Positions 43,434 through 55,817 are shown, counted from the first letter of the stretch. The stretch is DNA of 64,000 nucleotides from Anaeromyces robustus (GCA_002104895.1 MCFG01000149.1:79982-143981), one strand, 5' to 3'. Numbers and translations: made by a program. The notes: generated by a model not told the origin, from the sequence alone.

Positions 43434-44190
43434 CACCTTGTTCCAAATTTTATAAAAATTTTATTTTAAATTCATTTATTATAAATTTCTGTATTTTATT
43501 CTGTATTTGTTTCTGTATTTTATTTCTGTATTTCTTTATAGAATTACATGGAATGAAATTAGAAACTTTAAGAAAAAATTATATAATATTTCTTTATTTT
43601 TCTATGAGATTCATTTTATATCAAAATATCTTAGTTTCTAGCAATTTTTTATAATTTTTATGAACTTTTATTTTTAAAACTATTTTTCCGCAAAAAGTAT
43701 AAATAGGTGTAAAACTTTTAGTTAAAATATTTTTCTTTGTGCTTTTATTCTTTTTATAACTTTATATATATTAGTAATAATTAATTCATAAGTATTTCGA
43801 AACACTACAAAGATTAGTTATTAATTTTTAATAATTAATAAAACTATATTCTAATAAAACAAATTTTAAATAAAAAAAAATAAATTAAAATTATACTAAT
43901 ATATATCGACACCGACCTTTCGGGTTAACAAAGGAAAGGTGTTCCGATATTACAAAGTATAATTAACTTTCTTTTATTTTATTTTCTTTTCGTGTACGTT
44001 TTCAATATTGGTGTCAATTGTAATATTGGAATAACCGTTCCGTTACAAATATAAAATTTTAATTATTTAAATATTAATAAAAAATTATTATAATAAAACA
44101 AATTTTTATTACGTTATTTTATTTTTTTTTTTTTTTTATTTTTGTGTTTGTGTTATTGTAATCTATTTCTTATCAATCTTTTACAGTAGA

Positions 44191-44379
44191 ATTCAAAATG
44201 AAATCAAATCCTTCGAATACCATTGAACTTAAATGTATATTAGGTCCAGCTTATTCATAATGAAGTTTACAAATTTCATCGTAGTCAAACATACTATTTA
44301 ATACATCTACTTGACCACTCAATACTAGCAATGTATTTAATAAAAAAAATAAAACTAGGTTATCAATTGTAAATTTCAT
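44191..44379 (-). pseudogene. 5' fragment of a secreted-protein gene
   Basis: ATG at 44379 begins a signal-peptide-like stretch (MKFTIDNLVLFFLLNTLLVL), then SGQVDVLNSMFDYDEICKLH. An in-frame TAA stands at codon 43. After it the same frame continues AGPNIHLSSMVFEGFDFILN up to the hairpin and C' LTR at 44190. The stop and truncation indicate a dead gene. I do not recognise the family. Intron retention could also explain the stop. Confidence 0.5.
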
Positions 44380-45017
44380 TTTTCGTAAATAGAAAATATT
44401 TTCGTATTTCTTAAAAAATATTGGTTATGTTCTATTCCTTTTATTATTGTTAAAAATTCTTTAACGAATGCCCTGTAATACATTTCTGTATTATCAAATT
44501 TATGATTAAAATATGATTGCCTTTAATTTCTTATTCTTTATCAATTCTTCTATCTTTTTCCATGAGCTTTTAGAATCTTCAAACTATTCTAGAATATTTT
44601 TCAAGTTGTTAACATTGTTCTTGTTCTTGTTCTTGTTCTATTTATATTAAATTAAATTCATAGAAGTTGTTACAAGACCCCTATCTGTAAAAATTACAAT
44701 GTCGAACAAGTTGTTATAATTTAATAATAATAAATAATAATAATAGACAATACTAATATTAACTAAACTAATTTAAAATCTAATTAATTGATTCAAGCCC
44801 CTATCCACAACTAGTAATTAAAATTTAAAAAAAAATAAAAATAAATATTAAACCAATTAATAGCCTTTAATGAAGTATATATTGACCAATAAAAATCAAG
44901 AATCCAGTAGTAAAAATTAAACTATTGGTGGAAAAAAATCAACTAACAATAGTAAAACTAAACTGTAGTAAAAACTTAATCAATAGTAGGAACTGAAATA
45001 ACAGCAGTAGAAACTAA
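44380..45017. other. Spacer with decayed upstream part of the next pseudogene
   Basis: Mostly AT-rich. From about 44900, frames rich in Ser/Asn/Lys with frequent stops resemble a worn extension of the Ser/Thr-rich frame that starts at 45018. Confidence 0.5.
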
Positions 45018-45932
45018 ACCAAGGAGATAGATACCCCAACTTATTCGACTACTGAAAGTAAATCTAACTCTATATCAAAAGCAGTATCTGGCGTTAATTC
45101 TTATAATCATGCTGACCAAAATCAAATAGGTAAAACTGATTCAAGAACTGAAATTGTAGAACAGATTCAATTTAGTAGTGGAAAAAGTCAAACTGAAACG
45201 GTAGGAGGATCTGTTGTTAACATTGATGGTACAACTATAACGGTTAATGTATCTAATAGTACACAACATGAGGAAGTTGATACGTCCAAATCAACAACTA
45301 AAACTTATTCAACAACTGATGGAACTCAAGATGGAACGGTTAAGTGTAATGGAAGTTCTGATGCTAAAACAACAGGTAGTTCTACATCAGAATCAACAAC
45401 TGATTCTAAAGTAGACAGTATTTCAATAGCAAAACTTACAGGAGACAACATCATATCAAACTCAATTGCTAGAACGAATGGTGAAAGTACTACCAATACA
45501 TATGTTAAAACAAAAGATATTGGATTTATAATAAATAATGAAAATACTAATCAAGCAATTACTGAAGTTAATTGGACAGATATGTATGAACAAAGTAAAA
45601 CTAATACTACTAGTGTTAAAGTTTCTGAAACATTTACAGCAAAAGTTGGTTCTTCATGTGATTTTTACATGTCTTACAATGCTATCATTATAAATAGTAT
45701 TTACCAATGCAAAAAGAAAAATCCATCAAATAATATAGATAAATATAATTATGTGTTAGTGAGAGTTGCCATGCAAGATCATATTTTTTTTTTTTGTTCA
45801 TCATTATTAGGTAATTGTTATTATGATAAAATTAAAATATTACAATTTAATCTTACCCTTAATAAATTAGTAAAAAAAAATTTGAGATATTCAGTTGATT
45901 TTATGCTCACTGAGAAATTATACTCGAGATAA
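45018..45932 (+). pseudogene. Ser/Thr/Asn-rich secreted-type protein fragment, function unknown
   Basis: A 305-codon open frame without a plausible start: it opens after TAA at 45015 and has no Met until 45582. Residues 5-180 are Thr/Ser-rich with repeated polar patterns (GKTDSRTEIVEQ, GGSVVNIDGTTITVNVSNST, KCNGSSDAKTTGSSTSEST). Then comes TFTAKVGSSCDFYMSYNAII. Composition is less AT-rich than the spacer, so it was once coding. The last 40 codons run into a repeat motif (see 45885). It may be an internal exon or a decayed gene. No family recognised. Confidence 0.5.
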
Positions 45933-46460
45933 CAACAATATATCAAAAATTTCAGCACATTTTTGGACCACTAGTTTGCGAGATATTCCAATTTAAGAAT
46001 TTAAATATTTAAAAATATAATTTTATTATTTAGAATAGCCCCTAAATAGAAAATTATAATTTTATATAAATAAAATCTTTATTGAATCAACAATTATAAA
46101 CCATATGTAAAAATAACGTGATCAAAATTTCGAAATCACTTTCGAAATTAATTTGCATATTTCAACGTTATTCAACAATAATTAAATAAATAATTTTTAT
46201 AAAACAATACTATTTAAAAAAATTAAATTTTCACGTTTCGTGTGAATAAATAAAAAAATTAATAATCAAATATAAATTCGTGAAAATGGGTTATAACTTT
46301 AAATTGTCATATCTCGATAACCACTTGTGATTTTTGCTTTAAAATATATGGATTGAAAATATGTTCACCCGAGAGATTGCGCTCCGAAAAATTTAGTCGT
46401 GCAAGAATTATTTCGATATCTCTACTAGATCAGGAGATATTCGTATTTAAAGTTGCACAC
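45885..46460. repeat. Diverged copies of a motif found in element D LTRs, in inverted arrangement
   Basis: 45885-46005 shares TGATTTTATGCTCA, ATTTCAGC, GGACCACT and GCGAGATATT blocks, in order, with the element D LTR (minus reading of 28530-28650 and 42437-42555). 46305-46380 (ATATCTCGATAACCACTTGT) resembles the same motif inverted, and 46375-46460 another forward copy. Flanks are not D-like. Confidence 0.6.
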
Positions 46461-49400
46461 TATAAAATAATTTTGGAGAAAATTTTTCTGTTCCGTTTCA
46501 CTACTTTCATTATCTGTGTTACCGTTTATTTCTTCGCTTTCTAATAGATCATCCATATTTTCCAGATCTGTTAATTTTTTATCAGTGAAACAAAATTATT
46601 AGAATAGTTGATTGCTCTAAACATTTTTAAAAATTTGAAAATACTTTTTTAAGGAATTTTTAGAATATTCTAAGATCTTAAATTATTCAAAGATATTTTT
46701 TTAATATTCAATATTAAATTATTCATAAATAGATATATATTTTTTTAATATTCAAATATATAGAAAATAATATAAAATTTTAGATAATAGTAATAATTAT
46801 AATATTCTTACTAAAAAAAAGAATAAGACAAAGATAAATATAAAATTTTAAAAATATAGATAGAAATGTTTATAAAAACAAAAATCTAATCTATAATTAT
46901 TTAAATTTTTATTAACTATCTATAAAATAAATTTTTTTTTATTTTAAAAAATTATTAAGAAAAATCTTGAATCTTGTTTACTTAATTTAGTATAGTATAT
47001 AATTATAAATTTAAAAGATTAAAAAAAATTTAAGAAAAAAATAAAAACAAGACATCGAAAAAATAAAAATATTCGTATGACATGTGAAGAAGTGAAATCA
47101 AAAATAAACCATTCATTCGGAACAGTATAATTCATAAATCTGATAATTTTTTATTCATATAAAATAATATAAATAGTGAATTAAGATAAATTTAAAGTAT
47201 TAAAAAAAAATTCACATTTTTTAATTTTTTATAAAATTTAGAAACATTAATTATAAACATTTTTAATATTGTTTTTTTTAGTTTTAATTAGTATTACAGT
47301 TTATATATAAAATAAATTCATTATTAACATAATAAAAACTCTTAAAAACAATGATAAAGATTAGAATTATAATTTTAATAATAATATAAATATCAAACAT
47401 GCATTTGAATATTAATTTAAAAAGTAAAATTAAATATACGATAGAGAATTTACATGAATAAAATTGTTGACATGATATACGAAGATAATATCAATAACAA
47501 AGAATGTGTGGTTAAATGTTTCTCCAAAAATTAACAGAAAATGAAAATTTTAGAGATTATGTTTATTCTAAATATAAAATATTTTCTAAAATTTATAACA
47601 TAAAAAAATTATTTTGATAGGAAAAGAATATTCAAATCAGAAAAACAATATCAAATCATTTCTTTAAATTAACATAAATATATCGATTAAAAATTTGAAG
47701 ATTTAAAGTTTTCAAAAGATGTATTTTTACTAAAACAAAATATATTGATACTAGAATGATAATAAATTTCTTATATCTTAATTGAAGATTATATAATGAA
47801 AAGTTTTTATTCTTAATTAAAAAATTATTAGGGTTAAACCTAACCTTATCTTTAACTATTAATCACCATTTTTTTTTTATTTTATGTTTTATTTTGTCTT
47901 TATTAAATTAAATAATAATAGAATTTTATATTTATATAAGAAATAATATTCTAATATAAATTAAATATAATAAATTAATAATTAGCCAATCATATTGTGG
48001 AACTATATGCTACGGGACATTTGATTTATAGGAGCCAAATATGAAAAAAAGGATAAAAAAATAAAAAATATAGATAAAAAAATTATTTACATTTTCCTTT
48101 TTAATAATTTAAAACCTTAAAATTTCATTCGTTGTTACAATTAAAGACCAATCAATTTTCTCGTTAAAAATAAAGGGTGAAATTTTTGTTGATATTTCAG
48201 ATTTGTGGACTCGATCGTTAATTTATTAAGTTAGTTATTGAAGTTTAAATACAGAGGTAAAATGAATTTATTAAATAAATAATTATATTCCAGGGGTAAA
48301 AAAAATGAGATTCGAACTAAAACTTGACAGTTGATTATATAATATATAATTTATTATTTTTAATATTGGATATTTGATTATATAATATATAATTTATTAT
48401 TTTTAATATTGGATATAACATATATATTTTTAAATCTAACCCTTATAATTAAATTACTGTAAATTTATATAATAAAATATAAAAAGTTTTATAAAAATTA
48501 TCTATAAAAATAAAATAATAAATTATAAAAATTAATACATGAATTAATATTAATATTTATTATTACAATTTATAAAAAGAAAATTTTCTGAAAAAGATAT
48601 AAACAAAAAGTAAAAAAAATTAGAAAATTTATCATACTTCAAAATATCTTATTACAAATAATAATGAAATGAAGAATCAGTAAAACAAGAAATAGTAGAT
48701 ATATTTCAATCAATTTTATTATTATTATTTATTATGAGAAATTTTACTTAGTTAACAAAAAAATTTTTATATCTCGTAATAATATTTCATAATAATAATT
48801 CATGTATTTCTATTGATTGAATATGTTAAGTAAAATAATATAATAAATAAATAATAAATCTAGACTAAGAAAATGTTTATCATTTTATTTTATTTTGCAA
48901 GTCAAAGAAACATAGCACAAAAAAATTTTTAATAAAACTAATATCAAAAAATTTTGTGTAACATTTTGTTTATATATATAAAATAAAAAAAATTTGATAT
49001 TATATAAAATAATATTTTTATTTATAAAAAATGTGTATATATATAAAATAAAAATCTTTTATATATATAATTTTACGCATATAATTCCAAAATTAAATAT
49101 CATTAAAAACTTAAAAAATTTATTATCTTATATATATATTCTTCGGAAACCTTTAAAACATGAATAATAGTAAATATATATCATATTATAGATATCACTT
49201 TTTATATTACGTTAGAATATAAATATAGCAAATATTTGAATTATTAAATTAGTAACTATGGACAAATGATTAGTCAATATAAAAGGGTTAGGTTAATCAA
49301 ATACGGAAAATTTAAAGATTCATTATTTTTTCATTTTTTTATTTTTATATGATTCTCATATAGTTTATGATATATTATTTCACTTTTTATTTTATTTTAC

Positions 49401-49954
49401 TTTATGTATTTTTATTTATTTAATTATATAAATTTAGTGATTTATTTGTTTAATTCATTAATTATAAATAGTTATTTAATATTTATATATTTAAATAGGT
49501 ATATATGTAATGATTGATATAAAATTTTACATATATAATTATATAATTACGTATATTATTGCATAATGTAATGCCGATCAATAATTAAATTTTTTCACAA
49601 AGCAGTTTAAATAGTTCAAATACATTTTACGTAATCTTAAAAACCTTATTTATGTAATAATATCTTAAAACACATGCATTTAATAGAATACATGAATTAT
49701 TATAACATTATTTTCTTTAGTATATGATTCAGAATTTGTTATTATTTTTTGAAATTTATTTAAAAACCTTTTACTGAATTATGCTTCTTAGGGTAACGAA
49801 ATTTTTCTTTATAATTTTTTTAATCTATATTTACTTATTTTCTCATTTAATTTTACTCAATTTTCTTTTTTATTTTTTCTTTTAATTTTATTATTTTTAA
49901 TTTTTTATCAAAAAAAAAAAATAAAAAATAAAAATTTATTTTTAGTAATAGTAT
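46461..49954. other. Long AT-rich spacer without a recognised gene
   Basis: About 3.5 kb of A/T-rich sequence. A tRNA B-box-like motif lies on the minus strand near 48320 (AGTTCGAATCT). A worn stretch near 49250 (TTAGTAACTATGG...) weakly recalls the head of B-like LTRs. Neither is secure. Confidence 0.5.
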
Positions 49955-50455
49955 TCATAATAATAATATTAATAGTAATAAACGAAAATTACTAGATAAT
50001 ATTATTAATTTCAATAAAAAAATAATTATGAAAATTATAATAATTTTAATTATGAGGTGAAATATTTAGGAAAAAAAGAAATTAATGAAATTTTTAAAAA
50101 TTCAAAATTTAATGTAAAAATAAAATCAAATATTTTAATTGAAAAACTAAATAATCAAATTGGTTACAGATATAAAGAAAATATTGATAAATTAAATATT
50201 TTTTATTTAAATTCCACCGGTTTTAAAGAAAATAAACAATTTTCCAAAATTTAATTTATCAATGATATTATTTTTATTGCTGAATCCGGGTATGGAAATT
50301 TTGATGAAATAATCAAAAAAAAATCATTCATTGCTACAATTCCATACTCTTTATTTAAAAGTGGTATTCGGCATAAAGGAGGAATATATTGTTTTTCAAA
50401 TCCTCTATTAAAACCATATATATCGGTATTACGGTGTAATAGTAAATTATTTTAA
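49955..50455 (+). pseudogene. Degenerate frame, possibly a LINE endonuclease-like fragment
   Basis: One plus frame reads from about 50010 through a single stop (about 50252) to about 50450. The second part has AESGYGNFDEIIKKK and RHKGGIYCFSNPLLKPYISV, which vaguely recalls endonuclease/exonuclease/phosphatase domains of non-LTR elements. No reverse transcriptase follows. Only the existence of a worn coding frame is reasonably supported. Confidence 0.25.
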
Positions 50456-51210
50456 TTACAATATTTGATAATTGTTAAATTTTATCATTTAATACATATC
50501 GAGTAAATTATTGTTAATGATATTAAAATTTTTAACTTTTAAAAATTTTCATTGTTTACCCTAACTACAGATTTTTATACATATTAGAATAGCTTATTAG
50601 ATATAGATATTTAACTTGAATTTTTTTTACTATATATATGTTTAATGTAAGTACGTATTATATACAATACGTCTACTAATATTATTTCCATATATAGGAT
50701 TTCTTTTTCGGGAGTTTTCTTTTATGGGAAAGGTAGTACTTTATATATAAAATAATGTAGAGTATTACAAATTGTAATGCCGATCACGTAATTAACTTAG
50801 ACAAATTTTCTTAAACAATTATATATATATATAATAGTATATATATAGAGAAGAAATGAAATACATTAACGTAAGGTAGTACGTAACTTTAAAAATCTTA
50901 TTTTCGATGTACGAAATTTTTTAAAATTTTTAGTATTTCAGTACTAGATTAGACTCTCTTATACTATCTTTTATCTCATGTACTTCTTTATTACTCATGT
51001 AAATCCCCGATACATAAAGAAATTTATTAAAACATTTAAAAACCTAACCTATTAAAAACACATGGTTAGGTTTTAAATGATGACTTTATAATTTTTTTTG
51101 GAATTTATTTAGAATAGTTTATATTCAAAGTATATTTTTATTTTAATATATATTTAATATAATTTGACAATCAATGTATACAGCGCAGTAACCCATAACT
51201 TAAAATTAAG
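50456..51210. other. AT-rich spacer
   Basis: No gene seen. It includes a repeated GTAATGCCGATCA motif (near 50775 and earlier near 49570) with similar surroundings, possibly remnants of one dispersed repeat. Confidence 0.5.
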
Positions 51211-51536
51211 CGAGGGTTCGAATATTTAGCACTACGGTTAATACACTTATAGAGATATCTAACGAAATAGCGGACTACTTTTCAAGAAACTTAGAAAACA
51301 ACCCACAAGAAGTAAACCATATTGAGTTTATCCAGATCGAAGAAGATAAATTTATCAGCAAAATGGATGATCAAAACGTAAGAGAAACAATCAAAGAATT
51401 TAAAGAAGACAATATAATTAATAAAATATTGGAAGGACTATTAAAAGATAATGAACATAAAAACTTAATATTGGAAATCTTTAACCAACAAGAAAAGTTG
51501 ATATTAATCTCGAACCAAATGATTAAACTTCAATAA
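51211..51536 (+). pseudogene. Plus-strand coding fragment with an RNase H tail-like start
   Basis: Open frame with NEIADYFSRNLENNPQEV, resembling the conserved end of Ty3/Gypsy RNase H (x-x-AD-x-LSR), followed by a Glu/Lys-rich, probably coiled-coil segment ending in LILISNQMIKLQ and a stop. The minus-strand Pol J RNase H breaks off just where this would be expected to continue, in the opposite orientation. Confidence 0.45.
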
Positions 51537-53480
51537 AGGAATAGAGATTTAGAGTTTCTATTAGATAAACAAACTAAAGCTAGAATGGAAGAATTAAGAA
51601 AGTATTTAAGTTCATTTTTATATTTATTGAACTCTTCGATCCATCTCATAACTCTACCTTTAACAGGTATTGTATTTTTGTAAAGGCCGATTAATATTTT
51701 ATGATCAGTAATAAATATTGTTGGTTGTTTACTACTGATTAAATAGTGCCTAAATTTTTGAATTGCGTAGTAAATAGCTAAGCCTTCAAGATCAGTAACA
51801 GAATAGTTTTTCTCTGAAGTGGAAAGAGTACGACTAACAATGAATTCTTTGTCAAAGTCAGGATAGCTTAAAATAGGATCGGAAAGTAAGCATTGACGAA
51901 TATCTTCAAAAGCTTCATTACGATCAGGAGTCCATAAATATTCTTGATTTTTCTTAAGCAATTTAAATAAAGGTTCGGCTCTTATAGAAAAGTTTTGAAT
52001 AAACTTTCTATAATAACTAGCAAGACCAAGGAAAGATCTTAATTCGTTAACGTTTCTTGGTGCGTTCCACAAAGCAATACTTTGAACTTTTGATGGAACA
52101 GTTTTTAAACCATTAGGTGTTAATACTTGACCTAGGACTTCAACAGATGTTTGAAAGAATTTGCATTTTTGTAAGTTAAGTGAAAGATTGTATTTAGAAA
52201 AGATTTCAAAAACTTGTTGTAAATGTTCTAAGTGTTCTTCAAGTGACTTAGAATAAACAACAATATCATCTATGTATACAAATAAACATTTACCAATTAA
52301 AGGGAGAAGAATTCGATTCATCTCTCTTTGGAATGTAGCAGGGGCGTTAGTTAAACCAAAAGGCATAACTAAGAAATTATAGTTTCTGAATTTAGTAGTA
52401 AAAACAGTTTTCTCAATGTCTTTGGGATTCATAGGGATTTGATGATATCCCGAAAACAGATCAAGAGCAGAGAATATAACAGCACCTTTAACTGAAGATA
52501 AAAGTTCTTCGATGAAAGGAAGTGCATAAGAATCTTTAATTGTAATTAAGTTAAGTCTTCTGTAATCTATGCACATTCTCCATTTACCGTTTTTCTTTCT
52601 TACTAATAAAACAAGAAATGCCCAAGGGGAATGTGAAGGAATAATTAAGCCTTTTTCAAGAAGAGAAATAATTTCATTTTTAAGAATGTCTGAATGTTCT
52701 TTAGATAATTTATAAGGTTTTAATTTAATTGGCTTTTCAGTTGTAGTAATAATCGAATGCGGTTCAAGTTTAGCTCTGGACAGTTGAGATAAGGAAGTAG
52801 CTAAACATTTCTTGTAACATTTTAAAAGTTTTTCAAATTTGGGTTTTACTTTGTCAGGAATAACTTTTAAAATATCCTCAACGGTAGTTAAAAATTCTTT
52901 CTTTTCTTTTTTAGTAATAATAATAGTATTCATGATTGGTGTAGAATTAGAAATATCATTTTTAGTTACTATTTCAGTAATCTTCTTTGGACTCTTCTTT
53001 GTCTTTTGGTAAACACAATCATCATCTGGGTCAATGAAGAGTTTATACTTCTTTTGTATACCTCTTCCGAAGATTACATCAAAGTAAGGATTTTCGTAAT
53101 CAATAATATAGAAATCTTCAATTAGAGTACAGGTATTATTAATATTAATTTTTAAGATAGTAAAAGATTTAGTTGAGACAGTAGTTCCATTAGCAATGGT
53201 AATGCTTTGTTCTTCGCTATTTTCTTGAATCTCTTGGTTTATCAATTTGTTAAGACCACTTGTAGTTATAAAGTTAATATTTGCCCCAGTATCGTAAAGA
53301 ATTCTTAAATATTTTCCTTCTATTTCACCAATTATTAAGGGAACATTAGAACTAGTAAAAGAACATACAACTTTTTCTGTTTTAGGTTTACAACCTAGTT
53401 CTAATTCTTTTCTTAGAGAAGGACTAGCAGATAAAAGTTGGACAAGGTTAATATGTGGGAATAAATTTTCTGGTATAGTT
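51530..53480 (-). pseudogene. Element J protease-RT-partial RNase H (Ty3/Gypsy, distinct lineage)
   Basis: The frame is open from about 53480, upstream of the Met at 53245. Protease with ILYDTGANINFI; RT with LEPHSIITTTEKPIKLKPYK, WRMCIDYRRLN, ALDLFSGYHQIPM, MPFGLTNAPATFQ and YIDD (about 323 from that Met); RNase H is internally deleted (EFIV joins directly to SRTLSTSEKNYS, losing the TDAS block), then TDHKIL. There is no integrase. RT residues (SALDLFSGYHQ) set it apart from B, C and D and link it to fragment E. Missing catalytic RNase H residues make it non-functional. Confidence 0.88.
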
Positions 53481-53494
53481 TAGCCTAATTTTGA

Positions 53495-53529
53495 GATTCG
53501 TCTGGTATCCGAATCCTAGAGGAGGACCA
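53495..53529 (+). promoter_or_regulatory. Polypurine tract and hairpin of element I
   Basis: Same GATTCG-loop-CGAATC hairpin (53495-53515) and CTAGAGGAGGACCA (53516-53529) as in elements A and B, directly before LTR I. Nothing more of the element's internal region remains upstream. Confidence 0.85.
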
Positions 53530-54124
53530 TGTAACGAAACTCAGAATTAGTAAAATAGTAACCATGATCTAGTGGTCAGACACTAGAACCATCATGCCGA
53601 ACCTCTCGGGTTCGACTCTCACTCTTTCCAATTTTGGAAAAATTTTATTTTAAAAATTTTTATCAAATTTTTCTACACTTTTCCATGTTGTAGAAGCTAC
53701 TCGAATTTAATCGATAAGATTTTATCGATTAAATTCTGAAAGATTCTAGTTTTTCTTTTTATCTTAAATTTTATTTATCCGAGATTCATTTTAAATCAAA
53801 AAATCTAAGTTTCTAGAACTTTTAATACTTTTTACAAACGAAAACTATTATTCCGTAAAAAGTATAAATATGTGTAAAATTTCGACTAAAGAAATATTTT
53901 TTTCTTCGCGTTTTTATTAACTAGTTAAATAAGTAATTCGAAACATTACAATAACTAATTAATAAATAATTATATTTTAAAATTAATAAAGATTAATAAG
54001 ACAATTTTAATTATAAAACATATTTCTAATTCTTGTGTCTTTTATTCCTTAAACCTTTTGTGTTTCCCTTATTTCGGATTACTTTAACTTGCGGACCTGT
54101 TGCTAAATACATCCCAACCTTACA
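53530..54124 (+). mobile_element. LTR I, a B-like 3' LTR
   Basis: TGTAACGAAACTCAGAATTAG at 53530 to AACCTTACA at 54124 (595 bp; one mismatch from the usual CGTTACA end). TATA-like TATAAATATG near 53863. The preceding polypurine tract shows it is a 3' LTR. The body of the element is gone. Confidence 0.8.
53565..53619 (+). promoter_or_regulatory. tRNA-like segment in LTR I
   Basis: Box A TGATCTAGTGG at 53565 and box B GGTTCGACTCT at 53609, 44 nt apart. Confidence 0.68.
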
Positions 54125-54410
54125 TCCACAACAATAATTATGAAATCGATTTAAAAAAAACACGCTTTCCTAAACACTAAAATGTTTTTCATGTATAAGA
54201 ATTAGAACCTTTTACTCTTTGTGCTCACTCGTTTCAATAAAAGAAACAAAGACCCCGAATCTATTAAGGATATAGTTGAAATTTCTGGTTTCCGTACTAA
54301 TTACAAGAAACAGTACGAATATAATTGAGTTCCTTCTTCTGAAGTCGGAGATAACCCCTCAAAACCAACGAATTTTTATGGAATACCTTAATAGTAACAG
54401 AACCTCTGCT
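54125..54410 (+). pseudogene. D-like Pol C-terminal fragment
   Basis: In broken plus frames: NYEIDLKKTRFPKH, FHV-stop-ELEPF, then KDPESIKDIVEISGFRTNYK and VPSSEVGDNPSKPTNFYGIP. This matches the element D tail (NYKIDISKSPFPKHHPVFHI) and the fragment near 8940-9170. It begins directly at the end of LTR I. Two in-frame stops and a frameshift. Confidence 0.7.
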
Positions 54411-54749
54411 TCTATTAATTGTGACAACTAATTTTTATTTTTTTTTAATTAATTTTTTTATCAATCTGTTCTTTTTGTTTTATCTTATGCACCACTTTTT
54501 TACCTCTACCGTCAGTTAGCTTCCCACTCTTTATTTTTTTTTCAAAAAAAAAATTTATTAAAAAAATTTTTTAAATAATAATACAAATAAATTTTTTCAA
54601 ATTAATTTTTCAAAAAATTTTTCAATTAATTATTTCAAAAACTTTTCAATAAATTTTTAATAAAAATTTTTAATTCAATTTTTCAAAAACTTTTCAATAA
54701 ATTTTTTCAAAAAGAAAAATAAAAAATTTTTTATTTAATATAGATTACA
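54411..54749. other. AT-rich spacer
   Basis: Interleaved TTTTTCAAA and AATTTTT motifs, no gene seen. Confidence 0.5.
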
Positions 54750-55215
54750 ATATAGTTTAAATATTTTAATATATTAGTTACCTTTTTCCAGTCTTTTATT
54801 GTTGGTTTTTCAGAATTTCTTTCAGCTTTTCCTACTGCAAATGATATATCTAGTACATTTTACTATATAAATTGAAGATTCAACCACGCTTTTGTATATT
54901 GCTTTGTCAAACATATTTTTATTTTCTTCATCTTTTTTTTCTTCAGTGGTACAAAGAGTTTTGCTTATTCTAATATTTTTAATTTTATATTTTGTTAATA
55001 TGTCTTTAATTAGTTGTATTTGGTCTATGGAATATTCGAAGTTATTCTTTTCGATACTTATTTCCAAGAATATAGACTGCTGGATTACATTTGGATATTT
55101 TAAATTTATTCATAATTTTTTTAATAACATCCTTAATATATATACCAATTAAGTCATCGATATATATACCAATTAAACATATTACACCTCCTCCAGCCAT
55201 TTTATTGCTATTTTT
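54750..55215 (-). pseudogene. Ty1/Copia reverse transcriptase fragment
   Basis: On the minus strand: ICLIGIYIDDLIGIYIKDVI (YIDD catalytic block), MNKFKISKCNPAVYILG, then after a frameshift QIQLIKDILTKYKIKNIRIS, a KAIYKSVVESSIYIVKCTR stretch and KAERNSEKPTIKDWKKVTNI. The order and motifs are those of the RT palm/thumb of Copia elements. This is the only Copia RT in the window and it is broken at about 55060. Confidence 0.75.
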
Positions 55216-55248
55216 AAGGAAATTAATAAAGTGTATGTGCCATTTGAC

Positions 55249-55400
55249 AATTAGATAAATAAATTAATATTAATGAATAAACAAATATTAATTAGATAAA
55301 TAAATAATGACTAATTAATGAATAAACAAATATTAATTAGATAAATAAATAATGACTAATTAATGAATAAACAAATATTAATTAGATAAATAAATAAATA
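55249..55400. repeat. Tandem repeat, unit about 46 bp
   Basis: Between two and three copies of a unit containing AACAAATATTAATTAGATAA and AATGACTAATTAATG. Confidence 0.8.
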
Positions 55401-55600
55401 AATATTAATTTAAATTATTAGAAATTAAGTTTTATATGTTAACTTTATTAGATAAATGTTTCTATGAGTAATTAAATTACTTAAGATTTATTACATTCAA
55501 TTCACATATATTTATATGTTAAAATGTGGCTTATAAATTTAATATGTATTACAATAAAACAATCATATGTTTCATATATTCTAACATTCCTCTTCAAACC
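55250..55600 (-). mobile_element. Probable Copia 3' LTR with polypurine tract
   Basis: Minus strand GGTTTGAAGAGGAA (55600-55587) is followed by TGTTAGAATATATG (from 55586). A purine-rich tract then TGTTA is the usual Copia polypurine tract/LTR junction. TATAAATATATG lies downstream. The left LTR end is not recognisable. Confidence 0.45.
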
Positions 55601-55707
55601 TAATTATTTGAATAAATAATTTAGTTTTCTGGTGAATATGTGTATTTAATAAATTCTATAACTATTTCATTAAACTAATTCTAAAATCTAAATTTTCTAA
55701 TTCTAAG

Positions 55708-55817
55708 TATTGTTTCACAATAATTTTACAGAATTATTTTATGTAATTTTAATCACTATATGTAGTGGCTTAAGTTACATTTAAGAATTTTACTCTGTGG
55801 TGTTAAATATCTTTACA
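55708..55817 (-). mobile_element. C'-type LTR head fragment
   Basis: On the minus strand TGTAAAGATATTTAACACC from 55817 matches the C' LTR head at 27101 over about 110 nt, through GTGAAACAATA, then stops. Confidence 0.75.

Larger units (their letters stand above)
42819..44047 (+). mobile_element. B-like solo LTR F, interrupted by a MITE
   Basis: TGTAACGAATCC at 42819 to CCGTTACA at 44047. TSD AATAT (42814-42818 and 44048-44052). The TATA box at 43699 and GTGCTTTTAT at 43739-43748 match the B and G LTRs. Removing the MITE and one CAAT joins the head to TTAGTAAAATAGTAACC, as in LTR I. No internal region, so a solo LTR. Confidence 0.88.

Noticed and set aside
46353-46544. 63-codon plus-strand frame as a gene
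   Set aside because: It lies in the diverged repeat motif region, with no recognisable domain or neighbour support.
49240-49320. Decayed B-like LTR head
   Set aside because: Weak similarity only (TTAGTAACTATGG), with no LTR termini, box B or TATA to support it.
51181-51240. Another tRNA-like segment (GGGTTCGAATATT)
   Set aside because: A box B-like core is present, but there is no convincing box A at tRNA spacing and no LTR context.
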